Of a stretch of 64,000 nucleotides of DNA, positions 1-51,660 are shown in pieces. Every line of letters starts with the position of its first letter. Within the stretch, counting starts at the first letter, position 1. The notes beneath the pieces were generated by a model, which was not told the origin of the DNA, ran no database searches, and worked only from the letters and a program-made list of their open reading frames with translations. The position numbers were made by a program, and so were the translations under genes. Origin of the DNA: Muraenolepis orangiensis (taxonomy: Eukaryota; Chordata; Actinopteri; Gadiformes; Muraenolepididae); the NCBI GenBank assembly GCA_027704905.1, contig CM051001.1, positions 32,364,266 through 32,428,265 on the forward strand, given 5' to 3'.

Positions 1-226
1 AATCGGACGCTTAAAGCTGCTGTAGGTATGATTCTATAGTTGTGAAAAGAGGGAGAGAGCAGAAAAGAGCTAGAAGAGAGCAAGATGTGCGAAGCCAAAC
101 AGACGAAAAAAGTCCCTGTGTCTCTGCCATTGAGAAGTGTTAATGACTGGCTGATGAGATGGTTTCACAGAGAGATGTCCTGATTGCCCAGAAATAAGCC
201 GAGAGAGGTCTACAATTTGAAATGGT

Positions 227-274
227 CTCAGAGCGGTCTCTCACAGAGCTGCCTCTGTGAGAGACCGCTCTGAG
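227..274. repeat. Inverted repeat, 22-bp perfect arms
   Basis: Arms 227-248 and 253-274 are exact reverse complements around a 4-base spacer. The hairpin lies in the pdgfrb intron at the start of the window. No family is recognised. Confidence 0.8.
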
Positions 275-469
275 CATTCAACTCCAAACAGACATTGTCA
301 CAGAGCACTTCACTCACTTATAGCTGGCAGATACAAAAGACACACAATTAATAGCTTACCTACAGCACCTTTAATACAACAGTACCATGCATAGGTTAGA
401 TATTAACGGATTCATTCACTTATGAATCAAAAGTGCTGATTGTTCCCAAGGGGATGTCATTTTTTGGAT

Positions 470-890
470 TAGATTTAGATTGGATTAGATTAAAATGTAT
501 TTTCACTGCACAAGCACAGTACAGCGGAAATATGCTGGCATCTAAACCAGAGTGCAAATGTTGCAGTAAAGTGCATGGTAATATATAATGTACCGTGGTT
601 AAATGGAATGTAAAAACAGTCTACTACAAACAGGTATAAAATATGTTATAGAGTAGGTATGAGATATGTAATGCAGTTGTATCAACAGGATACATATATA
701 TAAATGTGTATACAGCAGGTAGTGAGCAGGGGTGTGTAGTTATATCAACAATTGAAGATTAATATATATATATATACGGTAAGTACTGTAAAAATGAGCA
801 TGACTATCATACAGGTATGTAAACAATAAATGTGTAAACTATAGGTAGAGGCAGGGAGTTATGATTACAGTGCAAGGCCGTTGAAGACAT
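470..890 (-). mobile_element. Interspersed repeat, probable LINE 3'-tail fragment (antisense)
   Basis: The stretch begins with a short GATTAGATTTAG-like simple tail and continues with sequence typical of the 3' ends of fish non-LTR elements read in reverse. The assignment is by pattern only, and the borders are approximate. Confidence 0.4.
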
Positions 891-1118
891 TGGTGATCGT
901 TTGCCATCGTTGGCAAGCTATCATGGAGGTTTGCTATGTGTTTGCACTTTGCAATGTCAAGGATAACGTTTGTCAAGCGTAATGCAATGCAAACAATACC
1001 CAAAGCCAGAGCCGCAGTTTGATTTCATATGACCGTTCCCATGTGTTGCACATCCTATTGGTTGAGCAAGCAGTTCTGTGCCCACTCACCGGCACTGTAA
1101 TCCGTCCATAATTTGTCT

Positions 1119-1854
<736 letters not shown>

Positions 1855-1857
1855 CAG

Positions 1858-14430
<12,573 letters not shown>

Positions 14431-15655
14431 CCCCCCCCCCCTCTCACCCACCCATACTCATGTTTGGAACTCATGCAGAAGGAACTATGGAAGGAACTGC
14501 TTTGGTGGGAATTTTTGTATTTCAATGATTACATTCCTGGCACTGGAATGCAATTAAAATAGAGAATGTAGCAACTCTAACTCTAAAAAGTATGTGACCT
14601 TAATCCGTTTTTTTTTTATAACCTCACTAAGCACTCTTTTACATTTTTCGTAACAATATCATAGTTATTACTTGGGATGCATCATACACGAGACCATGTT
14701 TATGAACTATTAGAAATTGTGAATCGTGAAAATTGTGTTGTTTTTTTCATATTGCAAGCTAGCCATGAGACTAGCTGCCCGGCCGGTACAACATTGACTT
14801 ATTTCCTGACTTTATTATTTCGGTGTGCTTCATACTGTTATGTTTTTGTAGGGCTATCCACATGCTATTTTACTGTGTACTTTAATTAGGTGTTTTTTTT
14901 ACGTTTATTAGGCAAAATAAATCGATAACCATACTAGTTTGCGATCTCAAAACGGGTGATTGGAATTTTGCCTCTAAAAGTGTTGACAAGTTGCGAGACT
15001 AGACAAGGTTTGATTTGAAGTGCGTTCTTTTTCGAGGTAAACAATTGAGGGACATTGTAACTTTTGTTTTTGCTACAATTCGTTTTTCATATGTAAGATA
15101 CATATGTAATTATCATAAAGTAATGTGTGAATTGTTTGAACACTTTTTCATTTGTTTTGGAGGAACTTTTTTTTTTTATATAGTTCTGTACCCATTTTGC
15201 ACTTTATTCGATTTCTAAAAACGTGTACAGTATATTCACCATGAGGGATAGAAGGGACGTTTGTGTAGAGATGGAACCTATAGAATTGGGAGTTCTATGG
15301 GGAGTTGTAATGTTGAAGGACGAAAGCGTAACACTGCCATTGTTCGAGTTTGTTCATATGAGGCGTGAGTGTAGTGACACTCGTATCCGCCTTGTTACTT
15401 GCCTTGTATTGCATAATATTCACTTACAGATTTTTGTACTTACATACACTTACAGTATAGGAATTACTTACACTACATCATTCAGAAACATAGTGACACA
15501 TTTCCCCTCACTATTTGTCACACGGTGTAGAAACCTACACATAGTTGTTACTATCTACGGTACCAAAGCTTTCCTTGATGTTTACATCTTTATTTTTCTA
15601 TGCGGTATTTGGAATGTTCGAAATGTGACAATAAAGTTTCACTAGCAAAACGCAC
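14431..15655 (+). other. pdgfrb: pdgfrb 3' untranslated region
   Basis: The AT-rich sequence after the stop codon has no supported open frame and ends near a canonical AATAAA hexamer at 15630-15635. The extent is inferred from that hexamer. Confidence 0.6.
15630..15635 (+). terminator. pdgfrb: Poly(A) signal AATAAA of pdgfrb
   Basis: This canonical hexamer lies about 1.2 kb after the stop codon and is followed by a T-rich stretch at 15664-15672. It is the best candidate 3' end for pdgfrb. Confidence 0.55.
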
Positions 15656-16750
15656 TGAAGTGGTTTTTTTTCATTAGAAGTCAGGACTCAAAATGATGTG
15701 CAACTTTGAATAACAGGATACATGAATGTATGTATTTCACATCTCATGACTGCCCCCTGTGGCCGTGATGTGAACTGCAGTCTGCATTGAGAGCCACTCA
15801 AATGAATCGATTTCTCAGGGGCAAACTACACAATAATACAACCTGGCTAAAGATAGCTCTTCTTAATTTACTACTCAATAGCACACTAGGCTTGCGTTGG
15901 TGGAAACCAGGCATAATTCTAGCTCTGGGCTGGTGCTAAAGCCGAGTTGGTTCAACTCATGGATGTATTAAAATAACTGGATACAGTGCTGGAGGCGGCG
16001 CCCCATTCATTCCTATGGAAGCTGCTCAGTGGTGCACGAAGTCCAAAAGTGTCTCATGGAGGATTCTGGGAGTTTCTGTAGCCTCCCACAATGGCTATCG
16101 GTGATTTTTACAACTTTTAGGACCTAATGATTCAAATAAGGGCTATTGAAGTGTTCGTACTGGGAAGTAAATTTCCATAAAAAAAATGATATGCTGATTT
16201 ATAGACGTCTGTTTCCCCATGTTAGTCAATGGGGGCCCAACGGCATCACGTGACTTGTAATTCCACCGTTTGACCACTACGACAATTTGCTTCAACTTCA
16301 ATTTGCCTCGTCATGACGTCACTGTTAACGTCTGGATACGTCTTTGCTTTCCCAGCAACGCTAGCGCCAACTTCCACAACAGTGGCGGATTACATGATGT
16401 ATGTAAAAATGTTGCTCCTGGCTTTGAGGCTCCATTGGAATACAAACAGGGCTGGTACAATGCGTTGAGCTGCTCGTCTTTAGTGCTATGGACGCGATTA
16501 CGTTGAAGCCCTTTGAGACTAACTGTGATTAAGGGCTATACAAATCAAATGGACTTGCAAATGGATGCACTTAGAGCTGCATTAATGGAGTACTTCAGAA
16601 GTACAGAAGGGACCATTGGCCTTTTCTTCTTCAAAACTGTCATCTTGTATTATGTTTCTCGGTTGATAAAACATAATGAAGCAGACATTTAGATTTAGAA
16701 ATTTGTTTTATTAAAAAAAACCATTAAATACACAATAACGAGTACGCCGT
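15656..16750. other. Intergenic pdgfrb-csf1r, 5' of the LINE
   Basis: No gene was seen. The 16505-16560 part resembles the generic tail of fish short repeats (CTTTGAGACTAA then GGGCTATACAAAT). The 15980-16260 part looks like old interspersed repeat. Both are judged by pattern only. Confidence 0.5.
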
Positions 16751-19322
16751 ACGAGATGGCTGCCGTGTCGTGAGCTCCCGCACAACGATGCAGTTTTTTG
16801 TTATTTATTCTTTTTATCGCAACTATTTTAGTTCAGGAAGTTAGCAGCACGTTCACTAATAACTTTTGCACACTTCGGGAGATCAGATCGACAGTCGCTC
16901 GCTGCCTACTAGAGTTTTTTCATTCTTTCGACTCGGACGTCCCGCCAAAGTCACAGCTGGATTATCTCCGACCATCTTGGGCATGATTACACACAAGCGT
17001 CGGCGGAGGAAGCGAGGGAAGCAAGCCGGCGTGCTAGTCAGGCTGAGATGTCGATCCGATCGCCCCCCACTACCCACCATTCTACTGGCTAATGTACAGT
17101 CTCTGGACAATAAGTTAAGCGAGCTACAGGCTCGTATTCAATTCCACCAGGAAACTAAGGACAATTGTATCATCTGCCTTGCGGAGACATGGATGTCGGA
17201 GGGGGTTACCGACGCAGCTATCGAGCCGACGGGATTTTCCGTCCACCGGGCGGACAGAACAAAGGCTCTCTCCGGTAAAGATCTTGGTGCAACCAAAGTC
17301 ATGTACATCCCCTCAAATCTTTCTGTTCCCCGGAGCTGGAGTACCTGATGCTTATGTGCCGTCCAAACTGGCTACCTCGGGAGTTTACAGCGGTAACCGT
17401 GGTCGCTGTTTACATTCCCCCACAAGCCAACACGGACACAGCGCTAAAGGAACTGTATGGGGCTATCAGCGAACAGGAGTCGGCACACCCCGAGGCTGCT
17501 CTCATTGTGGCGGGGGACTTCAACAAGGCGAACCTGAAGAAGGTTCTCCCGAAGTTCTACCAACACATAACGAGCAACACACGGGGTGAGCGGATCCTCG
17601 ACCATTGCTACACCTCCTTCCGTGATGGCTACAAGGCCCTCCTCCGCCCACCGTTCGGCAAATCAGACCACCGCTCTATCCAGCTGCTCTCCGCATATGG
17701 GCAGAGACTGAAGCAGCAACCGATCGCTGTGAGGGAGGTCCAATGCTGGTCGGACCAATCAGACTCTACGCTGCAGGATTGTTTTGATCACGCTGACTGG
17801 CACATGTTCCGCGTTGCCTCGGACAATAATATCAACGAGTACGCGTCGTCGGTCACCAGGTTCATCAAGAAGTGCATAGATGACGTTGTTCCGACCAAGT
17901 CGGTTCGGATATATCCCAACCAGAAACCATGGATTAACGGCGATGTTCGCGCTGCCCTACACGCGCGTAACGCCGCCTTTGGCTCCTGGAACACGGAGGA
18001 ATATACGAGAGCCCGTTACGACCTCTGTAAGACCATCGTCACTGCAAAGCGGGAGTATAAGGACAGAGTGGAAGATAAATTCAAGAGCCACGATGCGAGG
18101 GGTATGTGGCAGGGGCTGCAGACGATAACGAACTTCAGAAGGAGAACCAGTTGTGTAGAGAACTCCTCTACCTCCCTCCCAGGAGAGCTAAATACTTTTT
18201 TTGCTCGGTTCGATGTAAACGGCAGCCCGCCGAAGCCAGCGCCGCCTGAGGAGACCAGCCTGCTGAACATCTCGGAGGCGGATGTGCGTCGCACCTTCAA
18301 GCGGCTGAACATCCGTAAGGCGGCAGGCCCCGACGACATCCCGGGCCGCGTCCTCAGAGCATGCGCAGACCAGTTGGCAGGAGTCTTTGCTGACGACACG
18401 ACAGTGATGGGCTTGATCACCGGCAACGACGACACAGCCTACAGGGAGGAGGATGGATCGCTGGAGCAGTGGTGCCAGGAGAACAGCCTCACCCTCAACG
18501 TCAAGAAGTCCAAGGAGCTGATCGTGGACTACAGGATGCAGAGAGGAGAGCATGGCCCTATCTCCATCGACGGTGATGCAGTAGAGAGGGTCAGCAGCAT
18601 CAAGTTCCTTGGCGTGCACATCTACGAGGACCTCACATGGTCCACGCACACCACACACGTGGTGAAAAGGGCCCAACAACGCCTGTATTTCCTCAGGAGT
18701 CTGAGGAAATTCAGCATGGTCCCCCGCATCCTGAGAACATTCTACACCGGCACAATTGAGAGTGTTCTTACAGGGTGTATCACCGCCTGGTACGGGAACT
18801 GCACCACACTCGAGCGCAGAGGACTTCAAAGGGTGGTGCGGACAGCCCAGTATATCGTTGGAGGTGAGCTCCCCTCCCTCCTGGATATATACAACCAGCG
18901 GTGCGTGGCCAAGGCCAAACGCATCATAAAAGACAACGCCCACCCCAGCCACGAACTGTACTCACTTTTACCGTCAGGCAGGCGATACCGCAGTATCAAG
19001 TGCTGTACAAATAGACTAAGAGATAGCTTTCACAGTCAGGCCATCAGGCTGCTGAACAAGGGTGTATAGCATATAATAATGTAGATTTTATTACAGTGAT
19101 TTATATATATATATTGCTCTTTTTCTGTGCTAATATATTGCATTATATGCACTTTTATATTTATATATTTAACTTCATACAGTTTCTACTTTTTACTTAT
19201 TTTTTATTCTATTATCTTTATTTTTATAACTGCTGTCTGTCGTCGGGTATTGCACATAACATTTTCACCCATTGCTTATACTTACTTGATAAACTTGACA
19301 ATAAACTTGACTTGACTTGTTA
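16751..19322 (+). mobile_element. Decayed L2/CR1-type LINE with endonuclease and deleted reverse transcriptase
   Basis: Non-LTR retrotransposon. An apurinic-type endonuclease begins in one frame (17080-17340: ANVQSLDNK and LAETWM motifs). It continues in another frame from about 17345 (VAVYIPPQ, AGDFN, KSDH), so a frameshift or small deletion lies near 17275-17345. The second frame, to 19069, has the start of the reverse transcriptase (RKAAGPDDIPGRVL), then jumps straight to FADDTTVMGL near 18389. About a hundred or more residues that normally separate these motifs are missing, yet the frame stays open to the C-terminal LRDSFHSQAIRLLN. The AT-rich 3' end finishes in a CTTGACTTGACTTG simple tail. 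The copy cannot be autonomous. The clade is judged by motif style only, and the 5' limit is uncertain. Confidence 0.85.
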
Positions 19323-34485
<15,163 letters not shown>

Positions 34486-34895
34486 AGGACACCTCCATCT
34501 CCACCACCCACCCCCATCACACATCACACACACCCTTCCCTCAGGAAGGAAGGATCACACATTCCAGGAATCAGGGTTGTTTTTTTGTTTTGTTGGGATG
34601 GTCAGCCACGCAGGCAGCTGATGCTGACCATGACTTTACAGAGAGGGATGTGTTGTTGTGGCGGACCTCTGACCTGGGAGGTGAAATCGTGTCAAAGAAG
34701 AGGTCAACGCATGATGCAACCCAAACATACACACCCATTGTCTGTTACTTCTCAACAAAAAGATTATCGACTGTCCACTTCAGAAATCAAATAGACTTTA
34801 ACTTAAGTTGTAGAGCTTGTAGAGGAGATCATGGCTTTATGCTTACACTCCTAAAATAGTTTGTTATACATATTTAGATATATTTTTGGAAATAT

Positions 34896-34983
34896 ATATA
34901 TATATATATGTATATATATTTTCTTTTTCAGTATACATATATATATATATATATATATACAGTATATATATACAATATATATA
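34896..34983. repeat. (AT)n tract
   Basis: Alternating TA runs in the csf1r 3'UTR, interrupted by TTTTCTTTTTCAG. Confidence 0.85.
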
Positions 34984-35755
34984 AACAGGGTACTGCAGAG
35001 GACACTACTGTGATCAACTAAGCAATACACTGGACACAATACACTGGACTGGGTTTATGGTCGAGTGAAAATAATTAATGTATTTTGTACCTTATTACAA
35101 TCTAGAACAGAGCTTTGTTGCTATGCAGGATATGTGCATTTTAAGTGTGACCATGTTGAAAGGCCTGGATGAATGACGTGCATTGTTTATCTCTGTGTGC
35201 TTGTATTGCTTGTGACGTCAAGTGGATTCCCTGAATTCAAAGTAATGAACAGTATTGCCTATTGTTTGAAGTATAGTTACAAGCAACGCAACCTACTTTG
35301 TGGAGCCTTCTATTGGGGACTACAAGAGACTATATGTTTTTTTTATATAGACTGCATGGATGTTTTTGTTGTTTTGTGTTTTGAGATCCGGCTCTACAAG
35401 TAGCACACGGCCGACACTGCCATTTGTGATTGAGCCTTTTGGGATGAATGTGTTTTTATAGGAATGATGTATTGTTAGCAGCATAATGTGGCGTTAAAAG
35501 AGTCATGTCTGGTAATAATGTTTTGATGTAATCTTATGTAAATGTTGTTCTTTCACGTTAATGTTGAATGCCGATGTCAGTGACCATGCAAGCGGAAGTA
35601 TTATTACTGGAACACTGCGATTCATTCATATTCTTGATAAGTTTTTTCCCTAAGATGCCAATCTCCTCTGTGATTAGAGTGTGTACCACCGCCGCTGGAC
35701 ATTATCAGCAGTGCTTCACTTATGAAACTGCAAAAATGCGGAAGCTACAAGTGGG

Positions 35756-35761
35756 AATAAA
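35756..35761 (+). terminator. csf1r: Poly(A) signal AATAAA of csf1r
   Basis: This canonical hexamer about 1.27 kb after the stop codon is followed by TTGTCTTT. It is the best candidate 3' end. Confidence 0.5.
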
Positions 35762-36027
35762 AACCTTGTCTTTACGTTGCTCTCTTCTTGGTTGTATGGT
35801 TTCAGCGCATCATTGCACAATTAGGAAGCTCAATGATAGTAGAAGATCCTTTAGTAGAGCCTTTTCACAGAGGTGCCACCGTAGGGCCTGCAATTGTGGG
35901 TCTGCAACTTCAATGCAGCAGGGCATGTGGTCTGTGGTCAATGTGTGTTATCAGTTTTATCAGCGACACCCGTGTTGGTCCTACGATGACTCCTCTGTGA
36001 TCACTCCTCTGACCTCATTGATTGAGG

Positions 36028-36280
36028 GGGGGCAGCAGTAGATCAGGAGGTAGAGCGGTCTTCTGACAACCGGAAGGTTGCTGGTTCGATTCCCCGGCTC
36101 CTCCTCCTCCTAGCCAAGTGTTGGTGTCCCGGAGCAAGACACCCCTAATCCTCACTGCTCCCGACCTGCTGGCGGGCGCCTTGCATGGCCGTCGATGGAT
36201 GAATGGGTCTGAGGCCTGACTTGTAAAGCGCTTTGAGTGGCCGCACTGGTTATAAAAGCGCTATATAAATGCAGTCCATT
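36028..36280 (+). mobile_element. tRNA-derived SINE, family 2, copy 1
   Basis: Head with GATCAGGAGGTAGAGCGGTC and B-box GGTTCGATTCC. The body has GGAGCAAGACACCCCTAATC, and the 3' end is AAGCGCTATATAAATGCAGTCC. Reverse copies are at 45378-45606 and 31169-31325. Confidence 0.85.
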
Positions 36281-36350
36281 GACCGATCGATGGACTGTCC
36301 ATAGACAGTGAAGCTGCTCACCACATGTGGATTATAACATGTTTACATAA

Positions 36351-36356
36351 TTTATT
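36351..36356 (-). terminator. hmgxb3: Candidate poly(A) signal of hmgxb3
   Basis: TTTATT on the plus strand gives AATAAA on the minus strand, about 550 bp after the hmgxb3 stop. Confidence 0.45.
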
Positions 36357-36908
36357 AACACTTTGACAGACAAAATTGCAAATGACAACAGTGAGGAAGA
36401 CGATGAGTGTCGATGATAAAGCAGAACTCTGGTTTAAATACACCCGTGTTAATACACAGTAGAAACCATGGACATACAATGATTCCTTTGTGATTTTAAC
36501 AGACAAAGACACAAGTGCTCTTGAGACTTCTCCATCTGGTTTTGTATTACGTGCTCTCACAGAGAGTGATCTCGAAAGGTTTTTGTAGCCAGACAAGAGG
36601 GTTACGAGACCTCTTAGTTTTCCCAGCTGTGAGCCTTCTTGACATTTGAGAATAATGCTTCACCCTCATCAGATCAAGGCTCATATGCCTTAATATGCAC
36701 ATATGTATAACACATATTATATACTGTACACTTTCAGCATCGTCAGTCTATTTACAGTCTAGACTTAGGATGCCTTGGGTAGAGGCTAGGGTCACCAACG
36801 GGTTCAACAGTCCAATATAATCTCTCCCATCAAGGCACGTATCTCAACAATACATCCTCACTTTACGAGGAGCTTTCTGTCTGCACAAGAGACCCACTTA
36901 CTGTAATA

Positions 36909-49260
<12,352 letters not shown>

Positions 49261-50374
49261 GACTGCAGCTCAGCTTTAGAAGTAGTAGTATATACAGAGT
49301 TTTATTGTGTTGCCATGGTTTTGCTTTGTTTGTGTACAGCTCATAATGACACAATGACAGTGAGCCACTTCTGGGAAAAGGCATTGCATTGCACGGTAGT
49401 GCAGTAATCCAACACGACACGGGTCACCTTTTGCACGGGGATGTCTTTTGGATTTTTACCCACATTGTGTAAATTCATGCAATTACACGGACAGTGTGTG
49501 TAAAGGATGCCGGTGCAGCAGCCTATCCGAGCTGTGAAGTCCTCCCCTGGTGTAACAGTTAGACGTGTTGGGGAGCTTCCATACTAACGGACCCTCGGCG
49601 GTTATCCAATGAGGTGTCGTCTTATTGCAACCTTACCTCTGTTTACCCAACGATGGGCAACACTTCTCTCAACCACCTCCAGTCTCGACACGGGTATAGT
49701 TTCATTGCATCGACCTGATGCGCTATTGCAATCTCTCTTTAATCGCCATTAGAATCGCGGAAATTCGAGTCTCAAGTACACAGTAAATTAGCTTAGTGTT
49801 TGTCCTCCCCTTGAGGGAAACATGGCGCTCTGTTGCTATGGCCTTCAACCAACCAGGAATGGACATAAACAAGAGCTCGACCAATCACAGCGCACGTTTT
49901 TGACACGTGAAAAGTAACCCCTTTTTCACCAGGCTCCCATGTCCCGGCGGAGAGCCTTGGAACGGGATGCTCCAAACCAGCGTTATTGGCGAGCGAGGGC
50001 GGGACTTCCGATAGAGAGAGATATCAGACGTCTTATTTGTTCTCGCTCCGCGGACTGGTCTCACAGGAAGTAAGAAACAGGAAATCGTGTTGCGGTAGAC
50101 CGGGATAACGGTACAATGCAGGACCCTCGGTCAACCTACGTGAAAATAGCACGCATGGGCGCAGAGTATTCTGTTTACCTCGGCAAAGCGCAGACCTGTT
50201 CGGCCGGTGGTAAATGTATGTTCACATTTACTCAACAACAAAACAAAAACACGTATAGACTATCTTTAGATATTCTGAACATTTTAGGGCTATACCTGTT
50301 AGGCAAAGGTAGTCGATCAAAAACGTCCATTCCAGGATTACAAGTCAAGTGAAGAGGTCGTTACCGTGAGCAAA
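49261..50374. promoter_or_regulatory. Divergent promoter region of hmgxb3 and slc35a4
   Basis: The start codons of two oppositely directed genes are 1.1 kb apart. The interval has CCAAT boxes (ATCCAATGAGG near 49606, GACCAATCACAG near 49879) and no TATA box near the likely starts. This fits a housekeeping bidirectional promoter. An ATG at 50116 opens a 78-codon frame that ends at 50352, before the microprotein start. I could not tell whether it is exonic or translated. Confidence 0.5.
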
Positions 50375-51203
50375 ATGGCGGATGACAAGGTGAGTAAGTT
50401 TACAGTCGAGTTGAGTTCAGTTATAACGTGTGTCCAACACCATTTAGTACGAATAATACATCTTTCATCGAGAGTCAGTCCCGCATGGCTGTCAAACTGC
50501 AAAAGGCATGTTCTCACAATTGAAACCACATACACACAGTATGCAAGTACAGCCAAAGTCTGTTAGACTAATGTCTGTTCATAACTGTTTCAGGATCCTC
50601 TGAAACAGTTAAAAGATCTGAACAAGCTCAAGAACCAGTTGGAGGACATCCAAAGAAGAGTAGAGAACGAAGTGTCCATAGGAATTCCTCAAGTAAGTAC
50701 ATTTAATGATGCTCTTGGGCCCTTAAATAAGTACATTTCATGATGCTCTTGGGCCCTTAAGTAAGTACATTTCATGATGCTCTTGGGCCCTTAAGTAAGT
50801 ACATTTCATGATGCTCTTGGCTCCTTAAGTAAGTTGCATTTCACTATGCTCTTGGGTTCACTCATTTCGTGTTATGAGATCTTGCCAACCGTGATGTTGT
50901 AAAACAGAAATGTGCAATACATTAATAACACATTCAATGAACTAGGCAAAGCCTGTATCCAATGTAAGTCTTCATCCCATGTTCTGTTTTGTGTTTCTGT
51001 TCCAGGGAGGGTCCGTGTTGGGTTCGCCTTTTCTCAAGGGCTTTCTGGCCGGATACGTGGTGGCCAAGTTACGGCCCTCTGCTCTCTTGGGTGTAGTGCT
51101 GGGAACCATGACTGGCCTTTATGCAGCACAGACCTATCAAGTGCCTAACATTGAACAGACTGTGAAAGACTTTATAAACAATCTGAAGAAAGGACCTAAG
51201 TAA
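50375..51203 (+). CDS. slc35a4: SLC35A4 upstream-ORF microprotein (103 aa, mitochondrial membrane type)
   Basis: Small membrane protein encoded by the upstream ORF of the SLC35A4 mRNA. In mammals the 103-residue product is reported at the inner mitochondrial membrane. Exons 50375-50389, 50594-50692 and 51006-51203 give exactly 103 codons. It starts MADDKDPLKQLKDLNKLKNQ. An N-terminal coiled-coil-like helix is followed by the conserved GSPFLKGFLAGYVVAKLR, then a hydrophobic Gly-rich segment LGVVLGTMTGLYAAQ, and a charged end KKGPK. The match to the mammalian microprotein (from memory) is high across its length, including SPFLKGFLAGYVVAKLR and the final KKGP. The start context AAAATGG is strong. 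The frame closes 457 nt before the SLC35A4 start, in the same exon. This is therefore a real conserved protein-coding ORF, not a random uORF. Confidence 0.9.
50690..50834 (+). repeat. slc35a4: 34-bp tandem repeat carrying copies of the exon-2 splice donor
   Basis: The unit includes AAGTAAGTACATTTCATGAT and GCTCTTGGGCCCTT. GTAAGT motifs occur at 50693 (true donor), 50761, 50795 and 50829, with a degraded ATAAGT at 50727, all at 34-bp spacing. Confidence 0.92.
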
Positions 51204-51482
51204 ACTTGCTTGAAGACGACTGGACCTGTGAGATTGGGCCACAGAAGGCAGTAACTTGATGACAGCTGCTGGCTGTATAGTGACTCATGAATGAGAATAT
51301 CATGTAAACGTTCCTGTTCAAACTGGATGCCTATTGTAACGTTGCTTCACCTGGGAATCAAAGCAAATCATCTATTCATCTATTTATTTTGCTGTTTATT
51401 TTGATCTGAAGAGCATCTTGTTTATTTATGTGTGTTTACGGTGTTTAAAGAAAGTGTTTAAGGACACCAGAGCTGGTGTCTT

Positions 51483-51488
51483 AATAAA
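51483..51488 (+). terminator. slc35a4: Poly(A) signal between the two slc35a4 cistrons
   Basis: AATAAA followed by a GT/T-rich stretch (AGTTTTGGACTT), 280 bp after the microprotein stop and 172 bp before the SLC35A4 start codon. Confidence 0.6.
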
Positions 51489-51660
51489 AGTTTTGGACTT
51501 AGGATATTTTCTTAATTTAGTACGCTCTGGTATTGTAACCTTTTTACCGGTCATTGAAGTCCTTGACTTCAAAGATGGATAAAAACTGTCCTGAAAATCC
51601 TTCTTAAATCAAAGAATCTGAGTATTTTATATTTGCAATGTTAAGAGCACTGTATTGAGA

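Larger units (their letters stand above)
34486..35780 (+). other. csf1r: csf1r 3' untranslated region
   Basis: The sequence after the stop codon includes an AT repeat (34896-34983) and has no convincing coding frame. It ends near an AATAAA at 35756-35761. Confidence 0.55.

Noticed and set aside
35173..36041. Several open frames of 70-157 codons after csf1r
   Set aside because: AT-rich, no domain-like sequence, and within the csf1r 3'UTR or just after its poly(A) signal.
51655..51660. Start of SLC35A4 at the TTG codon
   Set aside because: It is not an ATG. The first ATG in frame is 51661, with A at -3.
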